NCBI GenBank assembly: GCA_934293575.1
Contig: CAKQYU010000014.1
Location: forward strand, 1 to 61,819
Direction of reading: 5' to 3'
Origin: an uncultured Lachnospiraceae bacterium
GTDB taxonomy: Bacteria; Bacillota; Clostridia; Lachnospirales; Lachnospiraceae
DNA: 61,819 bases
Under the pieces are notes generated by a model, which ran no database searches, was not told the DNA's origin, and saw nothing but the letters and a program-made list of their open reading frames with translations. Both the position numbers and the translations under genes were made by a program. Shown here in pieces: positions 1 through 9,378 of this stretch. The first letter of the stretch is position 1. Every line of letters starts with the position of its first letter.

Positions 1-200
1 GATAACTAAAAATTATCCGTCACTTATCTTCTTCCAACATAAAATTGTCCATCGATTCCTCTCGGCAAACGACGAGTTTTACCAAAAATCGTGTTATTTT
101 TACCATGTTGAAAATTTTTGGGGTTTTTTATGGTATATATAGGTACAACAGAAAATTTAAATAAGATAAAACATAGATACAATTCAGGGGGGAGTAATCA

Positions 201-661
201 ATGAGAATACATAATGGCAAGTTATTAAGAAGGAGTAAAAATTTTCTATCATATATACTGGTCATGCGTTGTTTGCAAATCCGGATAATGCGGAACGGTT
301 TAAATTGTGGGAACAACAGAATGCAGACGGAGGATTTGGATATCATAATATGGATGATTCCAAGGTAGAATTAACGGCAGAATATGTATTACTTCTAGGG
401 AAGTTAAATCAGGACATTGAAAATTATAATGTAATGATGGATTTTTGCATGGAACAGTATAATGGTGATTTTTCGGAGGCGTCATTTATAAAACAGGCAA
501 TGCTTGCAAGAATAAAACAACAAATAGAAAAGGAGAGTTATACAAAAGAAGTAATAAATGATTTACTGGTAGTTCAAAAGGATGATGGAAGTGTATATGG
601 GAATATAGAAGATACCATGCTCTTTGTCATACTACTGGATGAAATGATGAGGGGGGAATAA
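201..661 (+). pseudogene. Broken copy of the secreted toroid-repeat protein
   Basis: An ATG at 201 with a GGGGGGAG ribosome site opens a basic, hydrophobic signal-peptide-like start, but this frame runs out of homology and hits a stop. The homologous protein continues in another frame from about 239 to 661, with a QQNADGGFG repeat and a tail matching the internal part of the intact paralogue at 6241-9354 (about its residues 150-280). So a deletion plus frameshift has joined the leader to the end of the repeat domain. It sits just before the lipoprotein toxin gene, the same order as the second copy (6241-9354 then 9379-9516). Whether the 130-residue remainder, which could start at a TTG at 269, is made is unknown. 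Confidence 0.7.
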
Positions 662-664
662 ATA

Positions 665-3600
665 TTGTTTGGAAACTACAGAAAGATAGAAAAACGGATT
701 CTGTCAGTTATTCTTGTTATCGCAATGACATTTGGTCTGTTATCAGGATGTGGACAAGCAAAGCCGGATACAGAGGATGCCACGGCATGGGAGAGTGCCG
801 GGAAAGAAGCAGTATCAGCCGGCAGAGAACTTTATGAAGCTTCACAGGAAACGAAAGATTTATTGGATAACCTGGTAACTGCGCTGGATAAAAAAGATTC
901 AAAAGATGCAGCTGCCATAACAGATTCTCTATCCGGACAACTTGCGGATACGAAGGAGAAAACCAATGCATGGCTTTCCCTTCAGACGGTTTTAGGGGAT
1001 ACACTGGATGAGGAATCTGCGGGACTTTTAAAGGAACGGGAAAAGACATTTACAAAGGAATTGGAAGCATCCCGGAAAAATGCGGAAGAACTTCTGGAAG
1101 ATATTCAGACTGCATTAAAGGCGGATGATCTAGAAGAGGCAGAAAGAAAAACCAATGAATTAAAAAATCTTCTTACGGAAGAGGACGTTCCACAGACTTA
1201 TGGAACGTCCCTTCCAAATGAAACGGAACAACAGGTGTCGGATGAAGCGGTTTATAAAGAGGAACCGTTGGCTGACAACCGGAGCATGGAGCCGGTACAG
1301 GAAACAGAAGAAGAACTGCTTGCGACAAAAGGGGATACCGGGTTAAGTGATGCCATAAAGGAAAAGGCAGAAGAACTGGAAACTCCCCTTGCCATTTATA
1401 ACTATGTGAAAAACAACATTGGTTATGAGTATTATTATGGCAGTAGAAAGGGCGCGTCGGGAACATTGGATTCCTTAGGTGGTAATGATCTTGACCAGGC
1501 AAGCCTTCTGATTGCCATGCTGCGTTATCAGGGTTATGAGGCAGAGTATGTAAAGGGAGATATTCTTCTGACAGAGGAACAGGCACTATCCCTTACCGGA
1601 GCCGGAACCTTTAAACAGGCGGCGGATGTACTGGCATCTGCCGGAACGCCTGTGACCAGATTGATGAGGGGAGAAGAAATCGTATATCTCCGTGTTGAGC
1701 ATGTATGGGTAAGGGCATACATACCGTATACCGATTACCGTGGTGCAGGAAACACATCAGGAGATAAGGTGTGGCTTGACCTTGACACCGGTATTAAGGA
1801 TTATGAAGCTGTAACCAATATTTATGATACCTTAGACGAGGAAGGATTCTCCGAACAAATCCAGAGTATAACAGAAAGTGGTGATACGGAACAGTTAGAA
1901 ACGTTACTGTCAAAGTGGGAGAAACAGTTAGAAAGTAAGGATTTAAGCGAAACTTATGCAAGAAAGCGGATTATCCGGCAGGAAGAATTAAGCTATCTGC
2001 CCCTGTCACTACAGTATCAGGTAGAGAAAGAAAAGGATACCTTTGCACAGGTACCGGATATCTTGAAGGACAGTGTGACCTTTGAACTGAATGGGGATGT
2101 GTTAACCAGCATAAAGGCATCTGATGTACAGGGAAAGGATATCCTGCTAAGCTTTGCCCCTGCCAGCGATTCCGATAAAACAATCTTTGAAAGCTACACC
2201 AGTATCTTTGATATTCCTGCCTACGCCGTGTATATGACACCTGTATTACTGGTGGATGGAGAGGAAGTTGCCAGAGGGGAAGAATATCTGGAAAGCACTC
2301 TTGGAACAAAGAGCAGCTTTACCATTCATATCTCTTCCGGAGGAAAGAGTACAACCATAACCAATGATGTTACTACCGGTTCCATGTATGGGGTAACCTT
2401 AGACAGCCAGAGCATTACAGCATCTGAATTACAAGATGTCTATGACGAAGTAGCTGCCTTAAAGGATAGTGTGACAGAGGAGAATGTCTACAGTGAGGAA
2501 TATCTTGGAAAGTTATTAAACCTTGCAGGAAAGTTATACTTTGCTCAGGTGGATATCGCAGATACCATTGCTTCTGATATGTATAATGTGGCAGTAACCA
2601 GAAGTCTGAGTGAAGGGATTACCGGATATGAGGTACAGACTAGCGGTTTGTATGGAATGGTAACCGGCATTGCAGAAGGAAGTCTGTATATTGATGTAGA
2701 CAATGACAGCCACAGTGTATTAAGCTTAGAGGGAGACAGTGACGTGGCAAGGGAATATTTCCTGTCCACCGGAATGATCAGCTCCCTGTATGAAAGTACA
2801 GTGTGGGAAGAGATAACCGGGGAAGAAAGTGTATCGACTATCTCTATCTTGGCGAAAGCATCGGAAGAGAATATCGACATCCTCTTACTGTCCAAGGCAA
2901 ATCTGTCTACCAAGATTGAAAAACTGAATACAGACGAAATCACAAAGCAGTCCATTATCAATGCAGTTAAAAGCGGAATGATTGTTACTGTTCCCGCAGA
3001 AGAAGTCACTATGGGTGACTGGTCAGGAACAGGGTATATCGTAACAAATCCAGCAACCGGAGTAGGAGAATATATGATATCCGGTGGGTTGAATGGGGGA
3101 AGTACAAAATATATTTTAGGCGTTACGGAATTAGTTGCAACTATTTGCTCTGCGGTTGCATTGGCAGTTATAATTACGACTATTGCAGGTATATTAAGCG
3201 GATTGACACTGGTTGGTTGTGCTGCATTATTATTGGTTGCATGGTTTGCAATAAACTATATGATGTGGACTTATTACCTGGAGTATTTCTTTGAAGGTGA
3301 TTTAGAAGCAAGAGAAATCTCGGAATCAGAATTGGGAATACTAGTGTTTTATACTGTTATGCTAGAACAATATGTTATTTGCTTTATTCCAAATAAGAGA
3401 ATAGAGACAGGTACGAGAGAAACAACTAGGGTTGGTAGATGGATGTCAAAAGAGGAATATAACAGCATGGTTTCGACTGGGAAAGTTCAGTTGTCGGGAG
3501 ATAATAAAATTCATGTTGCAAATCCTGCAAATATAAATGTATTCAAGAATCAAGCTCCAAATGGTTCAATATATGTTGAATTTGATGTTCCCAGCCATTC

Positions 3601-3742
3601 AATCTCTCAAGGAGGAACTGATGGATGGGGAATTGTAAATGGACCGGGCTCTTTACTTGATAGGTTATATGAAAAAAAGGGTTTGCCAAGAATTACTGAA
3701 GTGCCAGATGCAACTAATATATCTATTGAGGGGAGAAAATGA
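665..3742 (+). CDS. Lipoprotein polymorphic toxin, transglutaminase-like core, ART-like tip
   Basis: A 1025-residue secreted protein. Residues 1-29 form a lipoprotein signal ending in the lipobox LLSGC, so it should be anchored outside the membrane. Next come a charged helical region (about 40-180) and a transglutaminase-like domain (about 235-385) with the EHVWVRAY histidine and WLDLD aspartate, but with Asp where the family has its catalytic Cys (GNDLDQA). A long trunk follows, then membrane helices at about 815-870. The last 100 residues (GRWMS, YVEFDVP, GPGSLLDRL) resemble the ADP-ribosyltransferase-type tips on Rhs toxins, TreTu-like being my best recollection. The TTG start aligns with the ATG of the paralogous stub at 9379. 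The immunity gene starts 1 base after the stop. The tip assignment is the weakest part. Confidence 0.72.
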   Translation: MFGNYRKIEKRILSVILVIAMTFGLLSGCGQAKPDTEDATAWESAGKEAVSAGRELYEASQETKDLLDNLVTALDKKDSKDAAAITDSLSGQLADTKEKTNAWLSLQTVLGDTLDEESAGLLKEREKTFTKELEASRKNAEELLEDIQTALKADDLEEAERKTNELKNLLTEEDVPQTYGTSLPNETEQQVSDEAVYKEEPLADNRSMEPVQETEEELLATKGDTGLSDAIKEKAEELETPLAIYNYVKNNIGYEYYYGSRKGASGTLDSLGGNDLDQASLLIAMLRYQGYEAEYVKGDILLTEEQALSLTGAGTFKQAADVLASAGTPVTRLMRGEEIVYLRVEHVWVRAYIPYTDYRGAGNTSGDKVWLDLDTGIKDYEAVTNIYDTLDEEGFSEQIQSITESGDTEQLETLLSKWEKQLESKDLSETYARKRIIRQEELSYLPLSLQYQVEKEKDTFAQVPDILKDSVTFELNGDVLTSIKASDVQGKDILLSFAPASDSDKTIFESYTSIFDIPAYAVYMTPVLLVDGEEVARGEEYLESTLGTKSSFTIHISSGGKSTTITNDVTTGSMYGVTLDSQSITASELQDVYDEVAALKDSVTEENVYSEEYLGKLLNLAGKLYFAQVDIADTIASDMYNVAVTRSLSEGITGYEVQTSGLYGMVTGIAEGSLYIDVDNDSHSVLSLEGDSDVAREYFLSTGMISSLYESTVWEEITGEESVSTISILAKASEENIDILLLSKANLSTKIEKLNTDEITKQSIINAVKSGMIVTVPAEEVTMGDWSGTGYIVTNPATGVGEYMISGGLNGGSTKYILGVTELVATICSAVALAVIITTIAGILSGLTLVGCAALLLVAWFAINYMMWTYYLEYFFEGDLEAREISESELGILVFYTVMLEQYVICFIPNKRIETGTRETTRVGRWMSKEEYNSMVSTGKVQLSGDNKIHVANPANINVFKNQAPNGSIYVEFDVPSHSISQGGTDGWGIVNGPGSLLDRLYEKKGLPRITEVPDATNISIEGRK
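2792..2908 (+). repeat. 117-bp toxin-trunk repeat, copy A (in full-length toxin)
   Basis: Encodes the trunk stretch starting ESTVWEEITG. Near-identical copies lie at 10175-10291, 11284-11400 and 13439-13555, all 117 bases. Compared with copy B it differs at only two bases by eye. In this gene the copy is part of a longer stretch (2591-3100) that aligns without gaps to 11083-11592. Confidence 0.9.
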
Positions 3743-3743
3743 T

Positions 3744-4085
3744 ATGAGCGACTATAATTTTAGAAGATTAAAATCTAATATATTGGAGTGGTATAAAAAA
3801 TGGGAAAGTAAATTATCAAATAAATGTGCTTGTGCAATTAAAAAAAATAGTATGGATATATTGATTATTGATTTTGAATTTGATAATTGTTTGGCGCAAC
3901 TTTCTTTGACTAATTCAAAATTTACCCCGTATCAATTTATATATTTTGAAGCAATGGAAGTAGTTAGTATAGAAGAACTTAAACAAGTATATTGTGTGTA
4001 TGATGATAAGGATACGATGCTAAATGATTTGATGTGCTCATTGGATGAGGCAATATTATTTTGTTTGAATTATGTTGTTGATTAA
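3744..4085 (+). CDS. Putative immunity protein for the adjacent toxin
   Basis: A 113-residue acidic protein that I do not recognise as a family. The ATG at 3744 has a GAGGGGAG ribosome site eight bases upstream, located in the last codons of the toxin gene, whose stop ends at 3742, so translation is probably coupled. An upstream in-frame start at 3639 would lie inside the toxin gene and has no ribosome site. The role is inferred only from position: in polymorphic toxin loci the gene directly after the toxin tip normally encodes its inhibitor. Codon use is more AT-rich than the toxin trunk, as for the tip itself, which fits the tip and this gene moving as one unit. Confidence 0.6.
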   Translation: MSDYNFRRLKSNILEWYKKWESKLSNKCACAIKKNSMDILIIDFEFDNCLAQLSLTNSKFTPYQFIYFEAMEVVSIEELKQVYCVYDDKDTMLNDLMCSLDEAILFCLNYVVD

Positions 4086-4200
4086 AGGAATAAGGGAGAT
4101 ACATATGGGCGGCACTCTGGGACAAAGCTATTTTATACGAGTAATGAGGTTATGAATAAAGAATGATGGAAAACTGCAGGTTAATGGAGGATGATAGAAG

Positions 4201-4785
4201 ATGAGAGTATATGGAATGAAAGCTGACTTAGCTGAAAAAAATGTTACTTTTTTGGGTTTGTTGGATCATGAATCATTTATGAAATTTGATAAAGAGCTTT
4301 GTGAAGGACTGCCTGTATCTGATGCATTTCGATTTGTGGAACTGGAAAGAAATAACTCCAATCCAAGAGAAAAAGAACTTATGGATTGCTCACATGTGTG
4401 GATTGCAGTGGGAATTGTACTATTTAATCAGAAAGCAAAGGATTGTCTTGAGAGGGTGTTCGGGGATTATGTAGAGTTCGTTCCGGCAAAGTATCAGGAT
4501 GATATCTATTATATTGTGAATGTATTGAATATAATTGATGGACTTAATTATGAGAAGTCGGAATTTAAGAAAACACGTGACGGAAGCCCTTATTCTGTAA
4601 ATAAGTTTTCTTTTAAACCCAACATAGTAAAGGACGTATCGATATTCAAAGTTTTTTTGGATGGGAGTATTTATAGTACAGATATTTTGGTATCGCAGGA
4701 GGTTAAAGACATCGTAGAAGAAAATGGATTGACAGGATTTTCCTTTGAGGAAGTATGGAGGGATGATGAAACAGACCGGAATTAA
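4201..4785 (+). CDS. Imm11-type immunity protein, tandem copy 1
   Basis: A 194-residue cytoplasmic protein with the features I associate with the Imm11 (DUF1629) family: a central WIAVGIVLFNQKA segment, the YYIVNVLNIIDGL core and the C-terminal LTGFSFEEVW ending. These proteins neutralise a toxin tip by binding it. It is the first of three tandem full copies (4201, 4833, 5606), with a fourth at 13574. Each has the same ribosome-site context, AATGGAGGATGATAGAAG directly before ATG. No Imm11-matched toxin is seen next to it, so it looks like an orphan guarding against tips carried by related strains. Confidence 0.78.
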   Translation: MRVYGMKADLAEKNVTFLGLLDHESFMKFDKELCEGLPVSDAFRFVELERNNSNPREKELMDCSHVWIAVGIVLFNQKAKDCLERVFGDYVEFVPAKYQDDIYYIVNVLNIIDGLNYEKSEFKKTRDGSPYSVNKFSFKPNIVKDVSIFKVFLDGSIYSTDILVSQEVKDIVEENGLTGFSFEEVWRDDETDRN

Positions 4786-4832
4786 GATGGTAAGGATATA
4801 GAGATTTTTTTGTTAATGGAGGATGATAGAAG

Positions 4833-5417
4833 ATGAGAATATATAGAATGGAAGCTGACTTAGCTGAAAAAAATGTTACCTTTTTGGGTTTGTTGGATCA
4901 TGAAGCATTTATGAAATTTGATAAAGAGCTCCGGAGGGGACTACCTGTATCTGATGCATTTCGATTTGTGGAACTGGAAAGAGATAAATCCGATTTAAGA
5001 GAAACAGAATTTATGGACTGCTCACAGGTGTGGATTACAACGGGAATCGTGCTATTTAATCAGAAAGCAAAGGATTGTCTTGAGGGCGTGTTCGGGGATT
5101 ATGTAGAGTTTGTTCCGGCAAAGTATCAGGATGATATATATTATATCGTGAATGTATTAAATGTAATTGATGGACTTAATTATGAGAAGTCAGAATTTAA
5201 GAAAACACATGACGGAAGTCCTTATTCCGTAAAAAAGTTTTCGTTTAAACCTAACATAGTAAAGGATGTATCGATATTTAAAGTGTTTTTAAAGGATCAT
5301 ATTTATAGTACAAATCTTTTGGTATCACAAGAGGTTAAAGACATCGTAGAAGCAAATGGATTGACAGGATTTTCTTTCGAGGAAGTATGGCGGGATGATG
5401 AAACAGACCGGAATTAA
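4833..5417 (+). CDS. Imm11-type immunity protein, tandem copy 2
   Basis: A 194-residue paralogue of the gene at 4201, aligning end to end without gaps. Differences concentrate in the first half (for example RRGLPVSDAF and DKSDLRETEF) and around residues 150-165. The 47-base spacer before it repeats the end of the preceding unit and the AATGGAGGATGATAGAAG leader, as expected after tandem duplication. Variation between copies in limited patches suggests that each could recognise a different variant of one toxin family. This last point is inference. Confidence 0.78.
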   Translation: MRIYRMEADLAEKNVTFLGLLDHEAFMKFDKELRRGLPVSDAFRFVELERDKSDLRETEFMDCSQVWITTGIVLFNQKAKDCLEGVFGDYVEFVPAKYQDDIYYIVNVLNVIDGLNYEKSEFKKTHDGSPYSVKKFSFKPNIVKDVSIFKVFLKDHIYSTNLLVSQEVKDIVEANGLTGFSFEEVWRDDETDRN

Positions 5418-5429
5418 GAAGGTAAGGAT

Positions 5430-5537
5430 ACAGAGATTTTTGTGTCGCTGGAGGTTAAAGATATCGTAGAAGAAAATGGATTGACAGGATTTTCTTTTGA
5501 GGAAGTATGGAGGGATGATGAAACAGACCGGAATTAA
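5430..5537 (+). pseudogene. 3' fragment of a further Imm11 copy
   Basis: The last 35 codons of an Imm11 paralogue, from TEIFVS to the shared ending WRDDETDRN and stop, with no start or upstream part. It lies between copies 2 and 3 and repeats the flanking phrase GGTAAGGATACAGAGATTTT, showing an incomplete extra unit of the tandem array, produced by unequal crossing-over or deletion. Confidence 0.85.
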
Positions 5538-5605
5538 GAAGGTAAGGATACAGAGATTTTTCTGCCCATGGAGGAAAACTGCAGGTTAATGGAGGATGAT
5601 AGAAG

Positions 5606-6190
5606 ATGAGAGTATATAGAATGGAAGCTGACTTAGCTGAAAAAAATATTACTTTTTTGGGTTTGTTGGATCATGAATCGTTTATGAAATTTGATCAAGA
5701 ACTTTGTGAAGGACTGCCTGTATCTGATGCATTTCGATTTGTGGAACTGGAAAGAAATAACTCCAATCCAAGAGAAAGAGAATTTATGGATTGTTCACAT
5801 GTGTGGATTGCAGTGGGAATCGTACTATTTAATCAGAAAGCAAAGGATTGTCTTGAGGGTGTATTCGGGGATTATGTAGAGTTCGTTCCGGCAAAGTATC
5901 AGGATGATATCTATTATATTGTGAATGTACTAAATATAATTGACGGACTTAATTATGAGAAGTCAGAATTTAAGAAAACACATGATGGGAAGCCATATGC
6001 TGTAAAAAAGTTTTCGTTTCAACCCAACATAGTAAAGAATATACCGATATTTAAGGTATTTTTTTGGAAAAATATTTATAGTACAGAGATTTTTGTATCG
6101 CAGGAGGTTAAAGACATCGTAGAAGCAAATGGATTGACGGGATTTTCTTTTGAGGAAGTATGGAGGGATGATGAAACAGACCGGAATTAA
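5606..6190 (+). CDS. Imm11-type immunity protein, tandem copy 3
   Basis: A 194-residue paralogue, closest to copy 1 in its first half (NNSNPRE) but with its own segment around residues 143-165 (FQPNIVKNIPIFKVFFWKN). Mosaic similarity of this kind points to gene conversion between array members. The ribosome-site leader is identical to the other copies. The downstream 50 bases repeat the array spacer and lead straight into the large secreted repeat protein at 6241, so the whole array may be co-transcribed with it. Confidence 0.78.
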   Translation: MRVYRMEADLAEKNITFLGLLDHESFMKFDQELCEGLPVSDAFRFVELERNNSNPREREFMDCSHVWIAVGIVLFNQKAKDCLEGVFGDYVEFVPAKYQDDIYYIVNVLNIIDGLNYEKSEFKKTHDGKPYAVKKFSFQPNIVKNIPIFKVFFWKNIYSTEIFVSQEVKDIVEANGLTGFSFEEVWRDDETDRN

Positions 6191-6240
6191 GAAGGTAAGG
6201 ATACAGAGATTTTTCTGCTAATGGAGGAGGAAAGAGGATT

Positions 6241-9200
6241 ATGGAGAGGGTAATCAATAGGGCAAGAAGATTTATAGGAATTTCTATTTTTCTATGCATC
6301 TGGATATGTACAGGTAATAACATACAGGCGCAAGAACTTACAGGAAAGGAACAAGCTGTAGAATGGGTAATACAGGAGGCTTCTTCTGAAGGAGAATGGG
6401 AAAATGAGGGCCTGCCAAATCTTACTTGCAATGTCTTTTATGTGTTAGCAAAAGAAAACAGAGAACTAAAAGCCAATTATTTGACGATGTGGAAAGAACA
6501 ACAGGAAAATTTAAATAATGACGAATTGGCTCATCTTGCGTGGGCAACCGGCGATTTCGGTTGTATGAACGATGTGTGGGAAAACCAGAATGAAGATGGT
6601 GGATTTGGTTTATGCAAGGGTTACGAAAGTAATCCTTATGATACTTTGTTAGTTTTAATGGCAGAAGTAGCGACAAGTAAGCCGAATGAACAACAGCCAG
6701 AAAAGGTACAAAAAGCAATGATGTATCTTGTAGAGAACCAGAATGAAGATGGTGGATTTGGATATACTGAATGGGATAAAAGCAATCCGTTATTATCTGC
6801 AGAAGTTGGAATTGTAGTACAGACATTGCAATATGAGGGAGATGATTTTTATAGTGCATTAGATAGATATTGCAATGGTATTTTTACAAAGAAATTTTCA
6901 AAAACAGAATTTCAGGAACAGGCAGAGATAGCAAGATATCTGTATTGCAGGGGTCTGGTGAATGATTCAGAGAATATAGAGAAAATATTGCGAGAAATAC
7001 AGGAAGAGAATGGAAGTATCTATAATAGTGTGGAAGATACCATTTTGTATATCCTTCTTGAAAATGAAATAGACAAATATAATGAACTTCATTTTGAAAT
7101 CAGCAAAATGGATGTTGAACTTAACAGTTATGTTTGGGAAGCTGATAAAACAAATGAAGTAAAAATTCATACAAAAATTACATATAAGACAAATCAGGAT
7201 ATTAATGGAGTAATTCGTTATACCGTGATAGAATCAGGAGTAGATATCCTTACAAAAGAAGTGGAACAGTTGTTTTCAAAAGAGAAAACAACAACTACGA
7301 TTGATTATGATGATATTATGGTAGAACCATCAACAGAAAAGGATTATGTATTACGGATTGAGATTCTTGTGGATGGGATTGTATCTGATGTAGTTGAAAT
7401 AAAGCTTACCATTTATAAAGATGTGATAGATGATTTGGTGTTAAGTGCAGATGTGGTAAATGGTGAAAATTATGGATTAAAATTAAACTGGAATGATATT
7501 TCAAATGAGAATCACAGATATGGATATCGTGTATATAGAAAAAATAATGACGATGAATGGGAGACACAATCTGTATGGGATGGTGAAGAAAAAGTAAAGG
7601 TATTAAATATATATCCATGTAATAGGGCGAAAGATTATCTTGTTCAATGGATGGAGACAACGTTAGAAGAATCAGAAACTCCTGCTGGTATGGGCCTATT
7701 TGAAATAGATACAGTTTATATTGATGATTATAATAAGAGTCCAGAAATATATTTGATGGACTCTAATGGAATGTATAAATATGACGTATTAATGTTTGGA
7801 ACTTATGATAGCAATTTTGAAAAGGATATTTCATCAAAGGCATATGAGGCAACACAGAAATTTGCAGATGCTGGAGGAGGTATTCTGTTCGGACATGATA
7901 CTATATTGTATAGAATGCATAATTTTTCTAAGTTTGCGGATCAAATAGGAATATTGTTAAAACCATATTATAACAGAAGAGATACAACGAAAGTGCGGGT
8001 GGTAAAACAAGGATTTTTGACATCTTATCCATGGAATTTGACAGGTGAATTGACAATTCCAGCATCACATACGCAGGCACAATATACTGGTGGAACATTG
8101 TCGGCTGATGTATGGATGGAATTTGATAATGAATATGATGTGGATATAGAGACGGGTGGAAAGACAAATGCTTATTTGTTTACGAAAAACCAATTAGCCA
8201 TGATTCAGACAGGACATAGTAATGGACAGGCAACCGATGATGAGAGAAAAATTATAGCAAATACCTTGTTTTATTTAAAGCAGTATACATATGCAACATC
8301 GGCAACAGATCATTCTTTTTACGATGAGAATGCACCTGAAAATATAACAGTGTCGGATATGGTAAATGGGCAGATTATAATATCGGCTGATGATAAAGGA
8401 ACACCGTATGATTATTATGTAGAGGCGGTAGGAGAAAAAAGGGATGAGAATATAAAATCTAATATTGTAGAGGCAACAGCGATTTCGGGATTAAAGGGAT
8501 TTGTTGTGAAATGGATGGATTCAAATGAGCCGGCTGACATTTTAACCTATGATGAGGAAGGAAATCTTACATCAGAGATACTGCCAGCGACAGAGGGTAG
8601 TCTTATATACAAACTTGATAATATAGACGTTGGAGAAAGTGGATATTTACATATTTTTGCGGTTGACTATGCGGGGAATATCAGCAAAGAGCAGATTATT
8701 GAAGTTACAAATGCATCGCAGATATCAGACAAGGAATATCTGAATCTTCCATATGCAATGGTTGCAACGGAGGAAGAGGTAAGTATTTGTTGTAGCATGG
8801 CAAATATAAAAGGTGATATTTACGGAGAAAGAGAGTTCTTCTTTCAAGGTTCGACATTGGAACTTTCCGGAACTGCCAGAACACCGGGAAAGCTTTCCAT
8901 AGCAGGAGGAGTGTTGCATTTGACGGGACAGGAGGAAGGAATCACACCTATAAAATTACCGGATTATACAGATACTATTGTGAATGATATAGCAATGGAA
9001 CAGGCTCCGGTTGATGAAATAATGGTGTATAACAGTACGGAAATTAATTCCCCTGTTTTTTGTCAGCGAACAACCGGAGCATGGTGTAATGATTTAAGTT
9101 TGCGTGCAAGCCTGATATCAAATCAGGACATCAGCTTTAATGCCAATACGATAACATGTACAGGAGAAAATCCGGTCATACTCTGTTCCAAGGAAGGAAA

Positions 9201-9354
9201 TATCAGGGTACAGGCAACAAAATTTGGTGGTTCCGGTTTGATTTATGCACCAAATGGAACAGTAACAATTTGTGTATCGGAGTTTAATTATACAGGAAGC
9301 ATAATAGCAAAGAAAATAGTATTTCAATCAGGAAATGTGAATGTAAATCAGTAG
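6241..9354 (+). CDS. Large secreted protein with prenyltransferase/squalene-cyclase-type repeats
   Basis: A 1037-residue exported protein: an N-terminal signal sequence (about residues 1-31, ending IQAQ), then an alpha/alpha-toroid region (about 35-285) with two clear QNEDGGFG motifs. An extended beta-rich region with fibronectin-like segments follows. Residues about 490-640 (VYIDDY, a FADAGGGILFGHDT stretch) resemble a DUF5057-type domain, and the C-terminus (about 860-1037) is built of short beta repeats. A strong GGAGGAGG site precedes the ATG. It is followed by a lipoprotein-toxin stub at 9379, mirroring the order at 201-665. No catalytic role is evident. I infer surface display or partner binding for the lipoprotein toxins. 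Confidence 0.65.
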   Translation: MERVINRARRFIGISIFLCIWICTGNNIQAQELTGKEQAVEWVIQEASSEGEWENEGLPNLTCNVFYVLAKENRELKANYLTMWKEQQENLNNDELAHLAWATGDFGCMNDVWENQNEDGGFGLCKGYESNPYDTLLVLMAEVATSKPNEQQPEKVQKAMMYLVENQNEDGGFGYTEWDKSNPLLSAEVGIVVQTLQYEGDDFYSALDRYCNGIFTKKFSKTEFQEQAEIARYLYCRGLVNDSENIEKILREIQEENGSIYNSVEDTILYILLENEIDKYNELHFEISKMDVELNSYVWEADKTNEVKIHTKITYKTNQDINGVIRYTVIESGVDILTKEVEQLFSKEKTTTTIDYDDIMVEPSTEKDYVLRIEILVDGIVSDVVEIKLTIYKDVIDDLVLSADVVNGENYGLKLNWNDISNENHRYGYRVYRKNNDDEWETQSVWDGEEKVKVLNIYPCNRAKDYLVQWMETTLEESETPAGMGLFEIDTVYIDDYNKSPEIYLMDSNGMYKYDVLMFGTYDSNFEKDISSKAYEATQKFADAGGGILFGHDTILYRMHNFSKFADQIGILLKPYYNRRDTTKVRVVKQGFLTSYPWNLTGELTIPASHTQAQYTGGTLSADVWMEFDNEYDVDIETGGKTNAYLFTKNQLAMIQTGHSNGQATDDERKIIANTLFYLKQYTYATSATDHSFYDENAPENITVSDMVNGQIIISADDKGTPYDYYVEAVGEKRDENIKSNIVEATAISGLKGFVVKWMDSNEPADILTYDEEGNLTSEILPATEGSLIYKLDNIDVGESGYLHIFAVDYAGNISKEQIIEVTNASQISDKEYLNLPYAMVATEEEVSICCSMANIKGDIYGEREFFFQGSTLELSGTARTPGKLSIAGGVLHLTGQEEGITPIKLPDYTDTIVNDIAMEQAPVDEIMVYNSTEINSPVFCQRTTGAWCNDLSLRASLISNQDISFNANTITCTGENPVILCSKEGNIRVQATKFGGSGLIYAPNGTVTICVSEFNYTGSIIAKKIVFQSGNVNVNQ

Positions 9355-9378
9355 GAGGCAAGAGAGGATAAGGGGATT

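Noticed and set aside
1..200. Promoter upstream of the broken toroid gene
   Set aside because: TTGAAA at 108 and TATATA near 134-141 have a spacer of 20 or more bases; not convincing.
4105..4155. A 16-codon ORF (MGGTLGQSYF and on) between the first immunity gene and the Imm11 array
   Set aside because: It has a GGGAGAT-like site but no recognisable homology, and it lies in a stretch that looks like recombination debris; too short to support.
4201..6190. CRISPR-like array from the regular repeats here
   Set aside because: The repeated units are 600-800 bases and protein-coding; they are tandem gene duplicates.
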